From contig VIRR01000513.1 in assembly GCA_008638375.1 (NCBI GenBank), positions 1 through 64,000 on the forward strand: DNA of 64,000 nt, in the 5' to 3' direction. The notes under the pieces are model-generated. The model was not told where the DNA came from, ran no database searches, and saw nothing but the letters and a program-made list of their open reading frames with translations. Position numbers and translations under genes: made by a program. This document shows, one piece after another, positions 23,688 to 34,397 of this stretch. The stretch is from Nyssa sinensis. Its lineage: Eukaryota > Streptophyta > Magnoliopsida > Cornales > Nyssaceae. How positions within the stretch are numbered: position 1 is the stretch's first letter; each line of letters opens with the position of its first letter.

Positions 23688-23847
23688 GGATCGGATCAGC
23701 CTATATCATATCCGGTTTGTTTATATTTGGGATAATCGGATTCAGATCGGATCGGGTCACAGATCACTATTTCTAAAACCATATCCAGACTTAGTAGATC
23801 GGATCTTGAATCAGATCGAGTCGCGATCCACTCCATTGATAGCTCTA
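23198..23847. mobile_element. hAT-like non-autonomous element, about 650 bp
   Basis: The left end TAGGGCTGTAAACG pairs with the reverse complement of the right end, TAGAGCTATCAATGG. Flanking octamers GTGTCATG (23190-23197) and GTATCAAG (23848-23855) match at 6 of 8 positions, consistent with an old 8-bp hAT duplication. The subterminal regions are full of GGATCGGAT/ATCCGATCC motifs on both strands, as in hAT elements with transposase-binding arrays. The centre is AT-rich with an (AT)n run (23650-23683). No coding capacity is visible. Confidence 0.6.
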
Positions 23848-23949
23848 GTATCAAGTCTCAAAAGTAATAAATGGAAGTAAGAGAGTAACAAAAGACAATT
23901 TTGTTGTATCTCATATTTACTACCTCATTCGAAGATGATCTACAAGCTT

Positions 23950-24485
23950 TAAAATATAGAAAAAATACTAAAAGTTTTTAAAATAAAATTTTTAATTTAA
24001 AATATTCATGATATATTTTTTCTATCTAAAATATCTATAAAAAAAATTTAATAGAAATAAGTTTAATTGTTAACTTCTATCTTAACACTATTAAAAAATA
24101 TTAATGATTAGACTAAAATAATCTTTAATATACATTTTAAAAAATATTAAATAGTTGATAAAATAAATTATTCAATTCAAAAAAATCATAACATTTTTTA
24201 TTTATCTAGATGGTCTAAAAAAGAAATTTTCATTTCATGAAATGTAATAATTTTTTTAGATTGAAAAAGTTATTTTTATATATTTTTTAGTATTTTTTTT
24301 TCTAAAATGTATTTTGAAGACTATTTTAATTTAATCAATAATATTTTTTAACGGTATTAAAATAAAAGTTAATATTTAGACTGTTTTGAATTTTTTAGAT
24401 AAAAGAAATGTATCATGAATCTTTTGGGTTGAAAAAATTTTTTAATAGTATTTTTTTCTTAAAATATATTCATTTATTCAATGAA
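23950..24485. repeat. About 530-bp foldback element
   Basis: The left arm carries AAAAAATACTAAAAG, TTCATGATATATTTTTTCTA, then GTTAACTTCTATCTTAACAC. The right arm carries the inverted versions: TTTTTAACGGTATTAAAATA, TGTATCATGAATC, TAGTATTTTTTTC. The two arms of roughly 240 bp could pair over most of their length. A related single-arm copy lies at about 61815-62160, so this is a dispersed family. No coding sequence is present. Confidence 0.55.
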
Positions 24486-26094
24486 ATGAGTTTTAACAAG
24501 CCATTATCGAGCAAAACTAAAAATATTCATAAACAAATTGGTTCATTTACATCCCTATTACCATAATTGAGTTTTGAGCAAGGAGAGATTGAAAGTTTAT
24601 AACAAATAATCAGTAACAATACTTAGCTCCAAACATGATAAGAAGAACTTCTTATTCTTTAGGTAAATATCTAAATCACTATCTATCTCATATGCAAAGT
24701 ACATGTATTTTTTTAATTTTTAATTAAAATTAAATAACTAATTAATATTTATGTGATTATGTACATAACAAATTAAAATTATGATACGTAATCAGGTAAA
24801 AGGAGATTCCTCCTGTCTGATTAAAAGCCAAGTACCGTCACAAAACTCAGTGGGTGTGTCCATGAAAAACCAGCAAAGAAGTTGTGGTGCGGCATAGAAA
24901 TGCTGCTTGATTTAAAAAATATGATGACCTTTGCCATGGCCATATATATACCAACTATCAAGAGGGGTTACATATATGTTCAAAAGGAGATGAGAGCCAC
25001 TAAGTTTGACTTTGGACATGCACAGCACATTAATCAAAACCATTTTCTTGTCCTACTTTTATTCCCCTCAAACCATTAAGCTTTTTCAACAGTAGTTAGA
25101 TGCGTTGAGCAGCTGATTCTTGTTTAAAAATACATTGTCATTAGTGATTATTATTATTAATTTCTGGTTTTTTATTCTTCCACGAAAAGAGATCGTCCTT
25201 GCCGTGAAGGGACATGTGAACAGTAGATCAATAATGAGAAAAACTCATACAAGGTTAACTGTATTTTGATCTTCAAGGTCTAGCTTAGCTACACAAAAGA
25301 GATGAAAATGAAAGGCACCAAAATCATATTGGTTTGATCAGTTTTTTAATAATATTGGTAAAAGTAACTCTTTGTTTTTTTATTTATTTATGATGACAAG
25401 GAACCCCATCTGTGTTTTGCGATTCAAACGAATAAATAAATTTTTTTCATTTCGTATCACAATTATTTTATCAAAAATGATAATCATACACCTCTCAAAT
25501 ATAAATTCCTGTAAAAATTTAAAAATCAAACGTCCAAATTTATAAGTCATTCCGTAGTTCTCCTCACCACGCATGTAACTTTATTCACATGTATCTTTAT
25601 GATTTTTCCCTAATCTCGCAAATTTGTGAGGGAGAGGGAGAACCAGGACACTTCGTGTCAAATCTCAATCAACAAAAAAAAAGAGGGGGGGAGAAAAAAA
25701 GAAAAAGTAACGTTAAACCCTACTTTACTCTAACTCCATTATAGCGCACATGCGAGGGATGTTGACACTTGACCCCCATTAGTTATAATTTATTGTTCCT
25801 TACGTACCTTAAATTCAGACTTATCTTATACGCCCTCTTTTTTTTTTCTCTCTCTTCCATGAGCACGCTCATACAGCCGAGAAAATATTCAATAATGATT
25901 GGTTTTCACTGTTCGGATGAAAATTACGTAAACATATTAACGCACCTTGAAACTAATGATCGAGAGACCATTAAATAATTATTTTCACACCGGCACACGC
26001 AAAATATAGACGAGATATGGATATGCATATGCTAGAAAATTGAGGAGTTAAAAAACTGAGCATTTCATTGGAGATTAGCAAGGTTTTTTTTTTT

Positions 26095-26660
26095 TTATGT
26101 CCAAAGAGACTCTCTCTTTAGAGGGTCTTGGATTACATTACTAGAAGAAGGAAAAGCAAGGTACTGTGGAAGGTTATTGAGGTTTTCAGTGGATAAAAGA
26201 AGTGATTTCTCATCTGGTTCAATCTGTGTTGGCAAAGTAGGCTCTTGCTGCATCTGGATGCAAAGTATCTCTGTTTGAGCAACTGCAAGCTGCATTTGTA
26301 GCTCAGACACTTGATTCTGTAGGTACGAAATCGCCCCAACGCATCCATATACTGGGTCTCTCACTCTTGCATTTGCTTCATAAACTAAACTGCTCACCGC
26401 ATCCGCTCTCTGTTGCACCGGAAGCTCCTGTAAAATAATAAAAAGTTCAAATATATATATGTGTGTGTAGCTTATTTGCATGAGATTTAGAGAGAGAGAG
26501 AGACCTGCAACATCTTGCTGACATTGCTAGCACCAAAAACCTTGTGAACATTGGCAAACTTAAAAGGGTCATCAGGAGGGAAATAAGGAGCAAAGATGCA
26601 GTCCTTGGCGCAGCGACGTCTCAACAACTTGCACGAAGCACAGGGTGAACTTCCTCCCAT
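26095..26660 (-). CDS. LBD12: LOB-domain transcription factor, LBD12-like
   Basis: A plant-specific LATERAL ORGAN BOUNDARIES DOMAIN protein. Exons are complement 26505-26660 (52 codons) and 26095-26427, joined in phase 0 after MLQ, the usual LOB intron position; total 162 residues. The LOB domain is complete: the CX2CX6CX3C block CASCKLLRRRCAKDC at residues 7-21, the GAS block beginning FGASNVSKM near 42, and the class I coiled coil VGAISYLQNQVSELQMQL. The C-terminal end NVIQDPLKRESLWT is, as I recall, typical of LBD12/ASL5 relatives. It is a nuclear DNA-binding regulator of organ boundaries and meristem function in related proteins. The start is the ATG giving MGGSSPCASC; the frame is open 27 codons further upstream but that extension does not look conserved. 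A CT-rich tract follows the splice donor. Confidence 0.93.
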
Positions 26661-27769
26661 TTCTGTACTTGTCAGGAGCAACCTGGAAAGAGGGCACCTC
26701 TTTTTGGGTTCAAGAGGAAGATATATATAACTGTAAAACACGAGCGTAGTGTTGAAGAGTTTGAGCTATTAATGCCTATTTATAATAGTTGAGGAGGTGT
26801 TGGCCTAGTGATCTGCAGAGGGTCCACATGTTAAATATTTATATATATATATATGGACAAATATAAATGAATCATAATTAACAATTACAACTAGAGAGAA
26901 GAGTCTGTGTTTGTGAGAGAGCAATATTCCTGGAATTTGCAAGAAATATATTTCTAATTAATTTTATACGTAATTTTACAGTTCTAACCTGCAAGATCAT
27001 AGATTTGATCACTTGCACTGTGACCGTCAAGGGTAATTTGGTATTTCAGATGCAGTGGAATTGATAGTTCTGAAGACCCAGAGATGAGAAGGTTGACCAC
27101 CGCCTGGGCGCGGGATGGGTAGGCCATCCATGCAGTTGTTTAGTTTCCACGTTCCTTTTTGACTCTTCTGTCTCTATTATATATTCCACGCTTCCATGTT
27201 ATTGAAAGAAAACAAAGCAATTAAAATTTCAATGTCATTATTATTTAAAGATTAGTTTAGTTTGAAGTGAGAAGAGCAATAAATTCAACGGAAAGCAACT
27301 AGGGTTAAGGTTTTAGTTAATTGAAATTATGGTGTGAAACAGTGCGAAACCCAAACCCAGACCGAGAGAGCTGAGATGGCCTCGACGTGAATGTTTGTTG
27401 GCGGATATTCACATGGAAACATATACAAATTGATGCATACATACATACATATATATATGTATCTCTCTTTCATCCTTTGATCAACGGTCACACCGTAATT
27501 TGGGCAAGCTATTAATGCTGGCCAAAGACCGAGATAAAACCAAGTTCAACCTTTTATGCTTGTATTTGAAATGTCAAGAAAAATAAAAGATGGGGCCCCA
27601 CATACATTATTACGTTATTGTTTGTGGTGTGTTGCTAGAAAAAAAAAAATTGGCGTTATATGCAAGACTGTTTGATGGGAGAGTTAATGTATTTTATTTT
27701 ATTTTATTTAAGAGTTTATTTATTTTATTTTAAAATTTAGTTATATAGAGGGTCTATGTTTTGGAAACG

Positions 27770-27965
27770 CAATAATGCTAGTCTTACCTTTATATTTTAC
27801 CAAAAATATTTATCTTCATAAGTTGTCAGTGTTGTATTGGTTGAATATCATATCATCATATGACATGATGTGATATTCATGATGTGATATTCAACCAATA
27901 CAATACTGACAACTCATGAAGGTAAACATTTTTAATAAAGTTTTTAAGTAAGCCTAACATTACTC
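27770..27965. mobile_element. Foldback MITE, 196 bp, with 10-bp target duplication
   Basis: Nearly the whole element is an inverted repeat. The left arm contains AATGCTAGTCTTACC, TATCTTCATAAGTTGTCAG and GTATTGGTTGAATATCA; the right arm contains their complements. The central loop repeats ATGATGTGATATTC twice. It is flanked by the identical decamer TTTGGAAACG (27760-27769 and 27966-27975). A 9-10 bp duplication suggests Mutator-type mobilisation. A transcript across it would form a hairpin of about 90 bp. Confidence 0.8.
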
Positions 27966-28692
27966 TTTGGAAACGAATAGATTTTGATGATTGAATTTGG
28001 ATTTCCTCTCATGATTCTTGTTTTTTTTTTTCTTCTCTTCCTTTCCTTTTCTTTCTCAATCTTTTTATCTTCTTTGTTCTTTCTCTCCCATATCCTTGTT
28101 AGAAAGGGGGAAAAAAAACATTTCCTTTACTAAGAATCACAACATATTTTGATCAAAACATAGTTTCCCTTCTCTTTTGTGTGCAATTAGGGAGCAAACC
28201 AACCAACCTCCTTCAGTTCTCGCAAGAACATTATGAGACATGTTTTTTTTTTCTTCATGTATGGACAAAGAACTTCCGAATGAGAAACAGAAAATAAGGG
28301 GAAAGGGAAGAAAATTGATAACATTTTTGTAAAAAAATATTAAAAGAAACAAACATCAACTATAAGCGGTTACAGCTAGTCATGGACATCTAAATCCTCC
28401 CCTCAGCTCGACATTAAATAATAAGTCGTATTAAAAATGATGAATATAATAATAATAACCACCCAACAAGAAATTAATGCAAACCAGTTAAAACGAGATC
28501 GGACATGCATGAAACTAAGGTCTAAGAAATATATAATAATATAAAAAACTAATCTCACAAGTCCAAAACTAATTAAGGACTTGGTTAACTAGGAGAGTTT
28601 AGGTCTAAGACATATATAATAATATATATACTAATTTCAAATGTTCAAATTTTATGTTTGACCGTTTAATCAAACTTTTAAAACTGTTCTTG

Positions 28693-28734
<42 letters not shown>

Positions 28735-30732
28735 AATGTACAAAATTACATTAATGGAAAAACAACTCTAAATTACTATTTCACAAACACACTTTCCTTT
28801 GAGCATCCACCGAGTTACTAAAATAGGATTATAGTATAGCTTCATGTCAAAAATGTTTGGATCAGTTTTTCGAATGTATTTAATGGGTTTTAAACCTTTC
28901 AACCGCATATTGTTTGGTATGAAATTCAAAATCATATTTATTAACCACAATTTTTTTGTTAAGTACGGATTAAGCTAAACAAATAAGTCTAATTTTTCTT
29001 ATTAACTTAGTTAAATTTATTATTATAAATAACTCTATTTAATAGTTGTTAAACACTTTTAACAACTCATCTAAATGTTCAATTATTTAATTCAAACAAT
29101 ACTTCAACATAACTACTTAATTTAAATAATCACTCAACTCAAACAATACTTTTACACTGAGCAACCAAACAAGGTAATACATGTCTCATGAGGCATGCAA
29201 CACCTATGCATAATCGTTATCAGCTCGTACTTATGTAGCATGAGGCTTAGGAATCAACCACCCTAAAATTATATAAGACTTTGTAGAACCCTAAGACCGA
29301 TTCTCACTCTTTTGCATTTAATGCTCTCCACATGATTCCAAGCTTCTTCCATTCCGAGGAAAACAGCTCTCTTTCCCTAGTTGTCATGCCAATTATATAT
29401 ATGATTTTTCATATGCACTTGCCTTATAAACCAAGTCTATGTTTTCTCTTTAGATCACTCTTTTATTTTATATTATACTAATAAAAAAATGGGATCATTT
29501 ATCTGCTGAATTTCTTTCTAAGCGTATTACCTCACAAAACGCGTAGTTTCAGTTTCAAACCCCTATGGCTCTAGGAAGAAGAGACTGTTTAGACAGGATG
29601 AGAACCTTGTAAACTTTGTTTATGATTTACTGTGTTTTTTTTTAAGAAAAAAACAGACATCTTTCACCGTCTTAGAGGAAATAAAAAACATGCGAGCTCC
29701 AATGCAAACATTAAATGTACCTGGTGATATGGAAGATTCGATTTTTGAGATGTACATGGTTTTTCAAATTCTAAAACGGTGGAGAACAGATTAGAAGCAA
29801 TCTTTGACAAATACCCTCTCTCTCTCTCTCTCTCTCTGAAGGAAGGTGGTTGAAGAGGCAAGTTACCTGGGGTCCAATTGCTCGAACAGAGTGGCGTGAG
29901 ATTTCCAATGCCAGGGATTTCTATCCAAAATGCCAAGTCTCCTTATCCATGTGAGAAGAAAATTAGGGTAGGCACAACTGCACGAGCCATAGCCACGTGA
30001 TTGCATGGACAACGGCCCAGGCTAATTTGTTGCTGTAGATGTTTTCTCTTTTAACTCGGAATTAATTACAGATTCCATAGCATCCTGTATTGGTAGATAA
30101 AATATACATGTAGGGCTAAAGGGGAAAAAAATCTTGTGGTAAAGTATTATGGAAGAACTCTATACTCATATATATCATATTCTGACATGCAGTATATGTT
30201 TAATATTAGAGTAACCAGTGTCTTCAAGTTGGTCCTTGAAATCGAAATGGTTGTAAGAATTCTACTGCAACAAGATTGTGTTTCAAGGCGTGTATGGAGC
30301 AATGTCTTAAATACAATATTTGCCCCCACCAAATTCTGTGAATGGTACTCAAGATACAATGAAGGCCACCGAAATTCAATCTATCTGCGTATAGCACTTA
30401 CGAAGATAGAATCCGAATAAGCAAGGGTGAATGAATAAGCCAAGAGACTGCAATATTATTTCTACAAAATAATAAAATTATAAGAAGTTTGTGAGAAAAC
30501 TAAAGGGCAAAGAAAGATGAGTCGCTGAACTTGTAGGAAGGAAATTTTCACCGAGAATCAATCTTAAAGTTGTGTATATTCTTGCTGTTGTATCCTTGAA
30601 TACACACACACACACACACACTTGTAGGTGACTCTTTGCAAACAATTAGTGTCCATTCTGTCACACTTTTTCATGAAAAGATGGGACTATTGTTGAAATA
30701 GAGTTTTAATTCAAAAACAAAACATCATCATT

Positions 30733-30855
30733 TGAGTGCCGAGTGGCACTCGATGGTCAAAAAACTCTCCCTCTGTGTGCCAATCGCCCCGCGGCACTCT
30801 CTGGAGTGCCAGCCGGCATTTAGAGGTCAAAAAACCCTTCTCTAAGTGCCGTAGA
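30733..30855. repeat. Diverged 70-bp direct repeat with embedded GTGCC/GGCAC inversions
   Basis: Two copies share GGTCAAAAAAC.CT.CTCT and are bracketed by short inverted GTGCC...GGCAC blocks. The copies begin near 30736 and 30806. The segment is GC-richer than its surroundings and matches no exon. Its nature is unknown to me. Confidence 0.5.
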
Positions 30856-31745
30856 ATGTATTTATCAAAGTTTTCTTCCTTCCAATTTCCAACACAAAAT
30901 TAAACTTATCAAACTCCTAACCTTTATTTTGAAAATACTTCAACATACCCATGACATTTATGCCACAATACATGAGTATAGAATTCTTTTTTGGGCTAAA
31001 CCAATAAGCAAACTGTGTGGCTGGACTGAAGCTGGGCACGAGATACTCAAGCCTAGCCAGCCAATAACGCCTGATCTCTAGTGATGTATATTACTTTAAA
31101 AAAGAGGAGATCGAGATGGAATGAACAGGTTTTTTTGGCATGGAGTCCAACATCTAAAAGAATTGTCCCCACCCCCTGAATAATCCACATGAACAAATTT
31201 CAGATACGTGAAATAAGTACTATTACGTACCTTCCATTGGGTATCACTGTCATCAAAATCTTCTGCCACATGCTAACCTATGAGAAACTCTTTAACATCC
31301 AGCCATACCAGCATCACAACACTTGGCATGGAGACACCATTCCTGCAATAATTAGCTAGCAGGTCGCATAAATCTTATGAAATATATATGTGTGTGTGTG
31401 TGTCCGCGCCTTGGCACAAGGGAATGGGGCAATGACCTTAATATGGTGTGACATTATGCTTATTAATTCCATTTCTAACAGAGTGCATGATAGACATTGC
31501 TTCACTTTGCAAACAGAAGGAATTTTTTGTGCTTAAGAATCATTCTGCATCACTAGTTAACACAATCACAAATAATAATCATTTTTCCCCACATAAAATT
31601 CCAACTGATCAATAACATATACGCTAATCAAATTAATTAAATCAACTCAAGGAGCCCATCCCAACTGTTATAAAGGCTTTCCAGGCTCTTCTTCCCATTC
31701 ACTTGTATTAATAGAATCCATAACATCAATGTTGGCCATTAACCT

Positions 31746-31931
31746 CGTTAATTTCTTCATGCTCGTTTTAAGTTCGAAGTACCATTTGTACAAATAAGAA
31801 TCCCCTTCGTTACATGATTTCTTCTTCATATAGATAGATATAGGATCTATGGGGCAATTACTTAGAAGTACATTTTGTACAACAGCCCTTCCTATCTGAT
31901 AGAAAAGAATCCCATGATCCTGAACCGATCT
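31746..31931 (-). pseudogene. Plastid ycf2-derived fragment (NUPT, or via mitochondrial DNA)
   Basis: On the minus strand an open stretch of about 62 codons encodes [20 protein letters not shown] followed by [14 protein letters not shown] and [10 protein letters not shown], which I recognise as part of plastid Ycf2. The flanking residues on both sides do not continue Ycf2 as I know it, so this is a short insertion, not a gene. Conservation is high, suggesting a recent transfer. It could have come directly from the plastid or through a mitochondrial genome carrying a plastid fragment. Confidence 0.75.
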
Positions 31932-32883
31932 TACCTGGGATCGCAAATCCCAAGTTTGCCGATGAAGAGCGGATCTCCCCACATCGGCGTGGACAGGTGG
32001 TAAGCTCATCACACTAGTACATATATGAGGCAGTTCCTAAATGTAATGTAGTTTGACCATAAATGTTTCATTAAAATTTAATTGTTTTACTTACCAAAAA
32101 GAAATTTGATTTTTTAAATAGCATAAATGTGTCCCCATGTAAGATTCTAACAATCATAACATTATCGATGAAACATTAAAAAAAAAAAGGAGCTTATTCT
32201 AAATTAATTTTACATCACTAATCACAGGCATCAAGTGATCAAAGGCTTGATGGCATAGGGAAGTAATTAAAGCCTTAAAGGGCTTGGTAATTAAAGCCTT
32301 AAAGGGCTTGATACCGATATAATTTGCAGTCAAGGGTATAAAGCAAGGTGTAGTTAACTTGCAGGAGTGCACCATCAGTAGTTTAGCAACAATCTTAGTT
32401 TTCTCCTATTGGATTGATGGAGAGTAAGTTAAGCACTACCCTATCAATACATCATTGGTATTAGCATAATTTTTTATTTCTTTTTTTATGGTAAAAGAGG
32501 AATTTGGGTGACTTATTGATCATTGGTTGCTGCTCTATTAAGATTACGCCATACTCAATTAAAGTGCATATTGTACATAATCTGGGCTACCCAAAGTGGA
32601 ACCTCAAAAATAATTCATCTAGGGTGTTGGCCAAGTTAAGTTAGTTCTGCTTAACAAGCAGTGAGAAAATAAAACATTCTATTTCATTAATAAGCAACGT
32701 ACTCATCAAGCCACAACTTGGGGCAAACAATATAAGAACTTGAAATTGGAAATGTCCTCATACACGACATCTCTCTAGGTTAGTGGTTAGAGCAATTGAC
32801 CCAATCTCTCTAGAATCTCATCATCCCCAAAATGACTCACAGCTGGCGGTCAGGAACATCATCTTTGACAAGTCAATAAGACC

Positions 32884-33120
32884 CTAAATATGAAGGAGAA
32901 ATTCACCCTCCAAGAGGAGGACTTCCTCTAATTCTATGAATTTTTCTAGAATACTCTTTTCTTTTTTCTCTTTTGTAATTTTTTCTATTTGATTTCTGAT
33001 TGTGCTTGTTCTATCAGTTAGATCCTTCATTTTTTTTCTGTCGGTAAATAATTTGTCAAATTCGTAGATCGAATTTGACTTTTCTAATAATTTATGAAAG
33101 AGATTATCATATTCCCACAA
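32884..33120 (-). pseudogene. Probable plastid ycf1-derived fragment
   Basis: A minus-strand frame includes LTDRTSTIRNQIEKITKEKK, which resembles a segment of the large plastid Ycf1 protein from memory. The surrounding residues are Lys/Glu-rich and AT-biased like ycf1. It lies about 1 kb from the ycf2-like fragment, which supports an organelle-DNA insertion cluster. Identification is less certain than for ycf2. Confidence 0.5.
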
Positions 33121-33854
33121 TTTTCAAGAATTAATAACACATTAGACGTACCAGATCATGAAGCAGATGATGCCATAGCCAAGTCCTTGTCTCTTAATCT
33201 TATCAATAACTTGCACATTTTCAAAGAATTCATCTGTTTAAGTGTCAACCAAACTTTTCATCTGGAAGCATAAAAATGCATTTTCACATGTCTACAAAAT
33301 ATTAAAGTCAGAATTGAAGGCTGAGTTTATATGAGTACAAATCCTCTAAGTCATGATTTATAAATGTAACAGAAGTACAAATACACAAGTAACTGAGGTT
33401 CAGCAAAAGAAAGAAAAATACATGCCCATAGATGTTTGAGATTCAGCAATTAACATGATTGATAAACACAAAATAAGAAAAAAATAATAATATAAAAACC
33501 AACCAGGTTAAAAAGTTATTCAACATGCTTTCCACATTGACTTTAGTTCTTAATGCAAGGTATTAATTCATTAAGAATCAAGACATACGGACTGATGGAC
33601 TGTTACGGTGTTACCTATGTCAATAAAATCCTACATACATTACATATTTCCAGGAAAATGCAATTATGCGGAAATGACAATAGATCATCACAATACCTCA
33701 GCAGGAGATTCTAAGTGATGCAATGAATCCCAAAAAACCACAAAAACCATTCATTTTTTGACTTGATATGTAACTCTGATAAATTTTTTCATACAATTCT
33801 AAACAAACCAAATAGTTTTACATTATTTTTTTACTGGCTGACATGGCACCTTAC

Positions 33855-34397
33855 CTCTCTTGATTCAGAACATTCAAAACAAAAATGTCCATGAATTTCA
33901 GAGGAGTGGTCATAACATTGGCCTGGACGGATTTCCAACTAAACCAAACCTGTCCTTGCTCAGTGCCGCTGATAGCCTGATTGGTTAATACTATAATTCA
34001 GTTTTTACAGTCATTGTAACCTTAAAAGCATGCACTATGGATTAATAAGAATATTGTGCCGATGGCTTATCAACACTGCAAAAATTTTAGCAATGGAATA
34101 AAACCCATTATCTAGTGAATACTCAGCAAAAGTCATCCCTTCTCTGCATAAAACTTGTAGCCACTGGTTACTTTGTAGGCTTGACTTACCGCAGAACCAA
34201 GCCCGCATATCTCAAAGCCAAGCAACTCTGGAACCATTCAATGTGCAAAACAGCAACCGATATGCATGTAACATTAGTACAAACCTCAGTATAGACTATA
34301 GAATTCATTTCATGAAATTTTGACAAGAGCATGGTTTTTGTCATGCCTGGAGCTAATATATACCTATGAGATTTTTCGTAATTGCATCAACCAGAAT
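33855..34397 (-). CDS. Possible exons of an unidentified minus-strand gene
   Basis: Three short minus-strand blocks with good splice borders join in phase. Complement 34364-34397 ends in a split codon completed by 34190-34227, giving ILVDAITKNLIELLGFEICG and then LGSA. Complement 33855-33949 (acceptor GGACAG|G, donor GAGAG|GTAAGG) encodes VWFSWKSVQANVMTTPLKFM and then DIFVLNVLNQE. A further candidate at about 33153-33233 (DEFFENVQVIDKIKRQ, then GYGIICFMIW, donor TG|GTACGT) is open but out of phase with the third block. A GC-richer, leader-like stretch at 34950-35250 could be the 5' end. I do not recognise the protein. It could be a real small gene, a relic or coincidence. Confidence 0.3.

Larger units (their letters stand above)
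16000..26094. other. 10-kb transposon-rich intergenic region
   Basis: No full gene is supported. Contents listed separately: a 48-bp tandem duplication (16449-16544), a small unidentified coding-like frame (17147-17389), a Mutator-like element (18118-19822), two runs of GGATCGGAT-type hAT-like sequence (20640-21400 and 23198-23847) and a large foldback (23950-24485). Microsatellites include C18 then (GT)n(AT)n at 21633-21702 and (AT)n at 23650-23683. Confidence 0.6.

Noticed and set aside
30136..30420. 94-codon plus-strand frame, possible gene or LTR fragment
   Set aside because: Both strands are open, there is no recognisable motif, and no paired LTR or primer-binding site was found.
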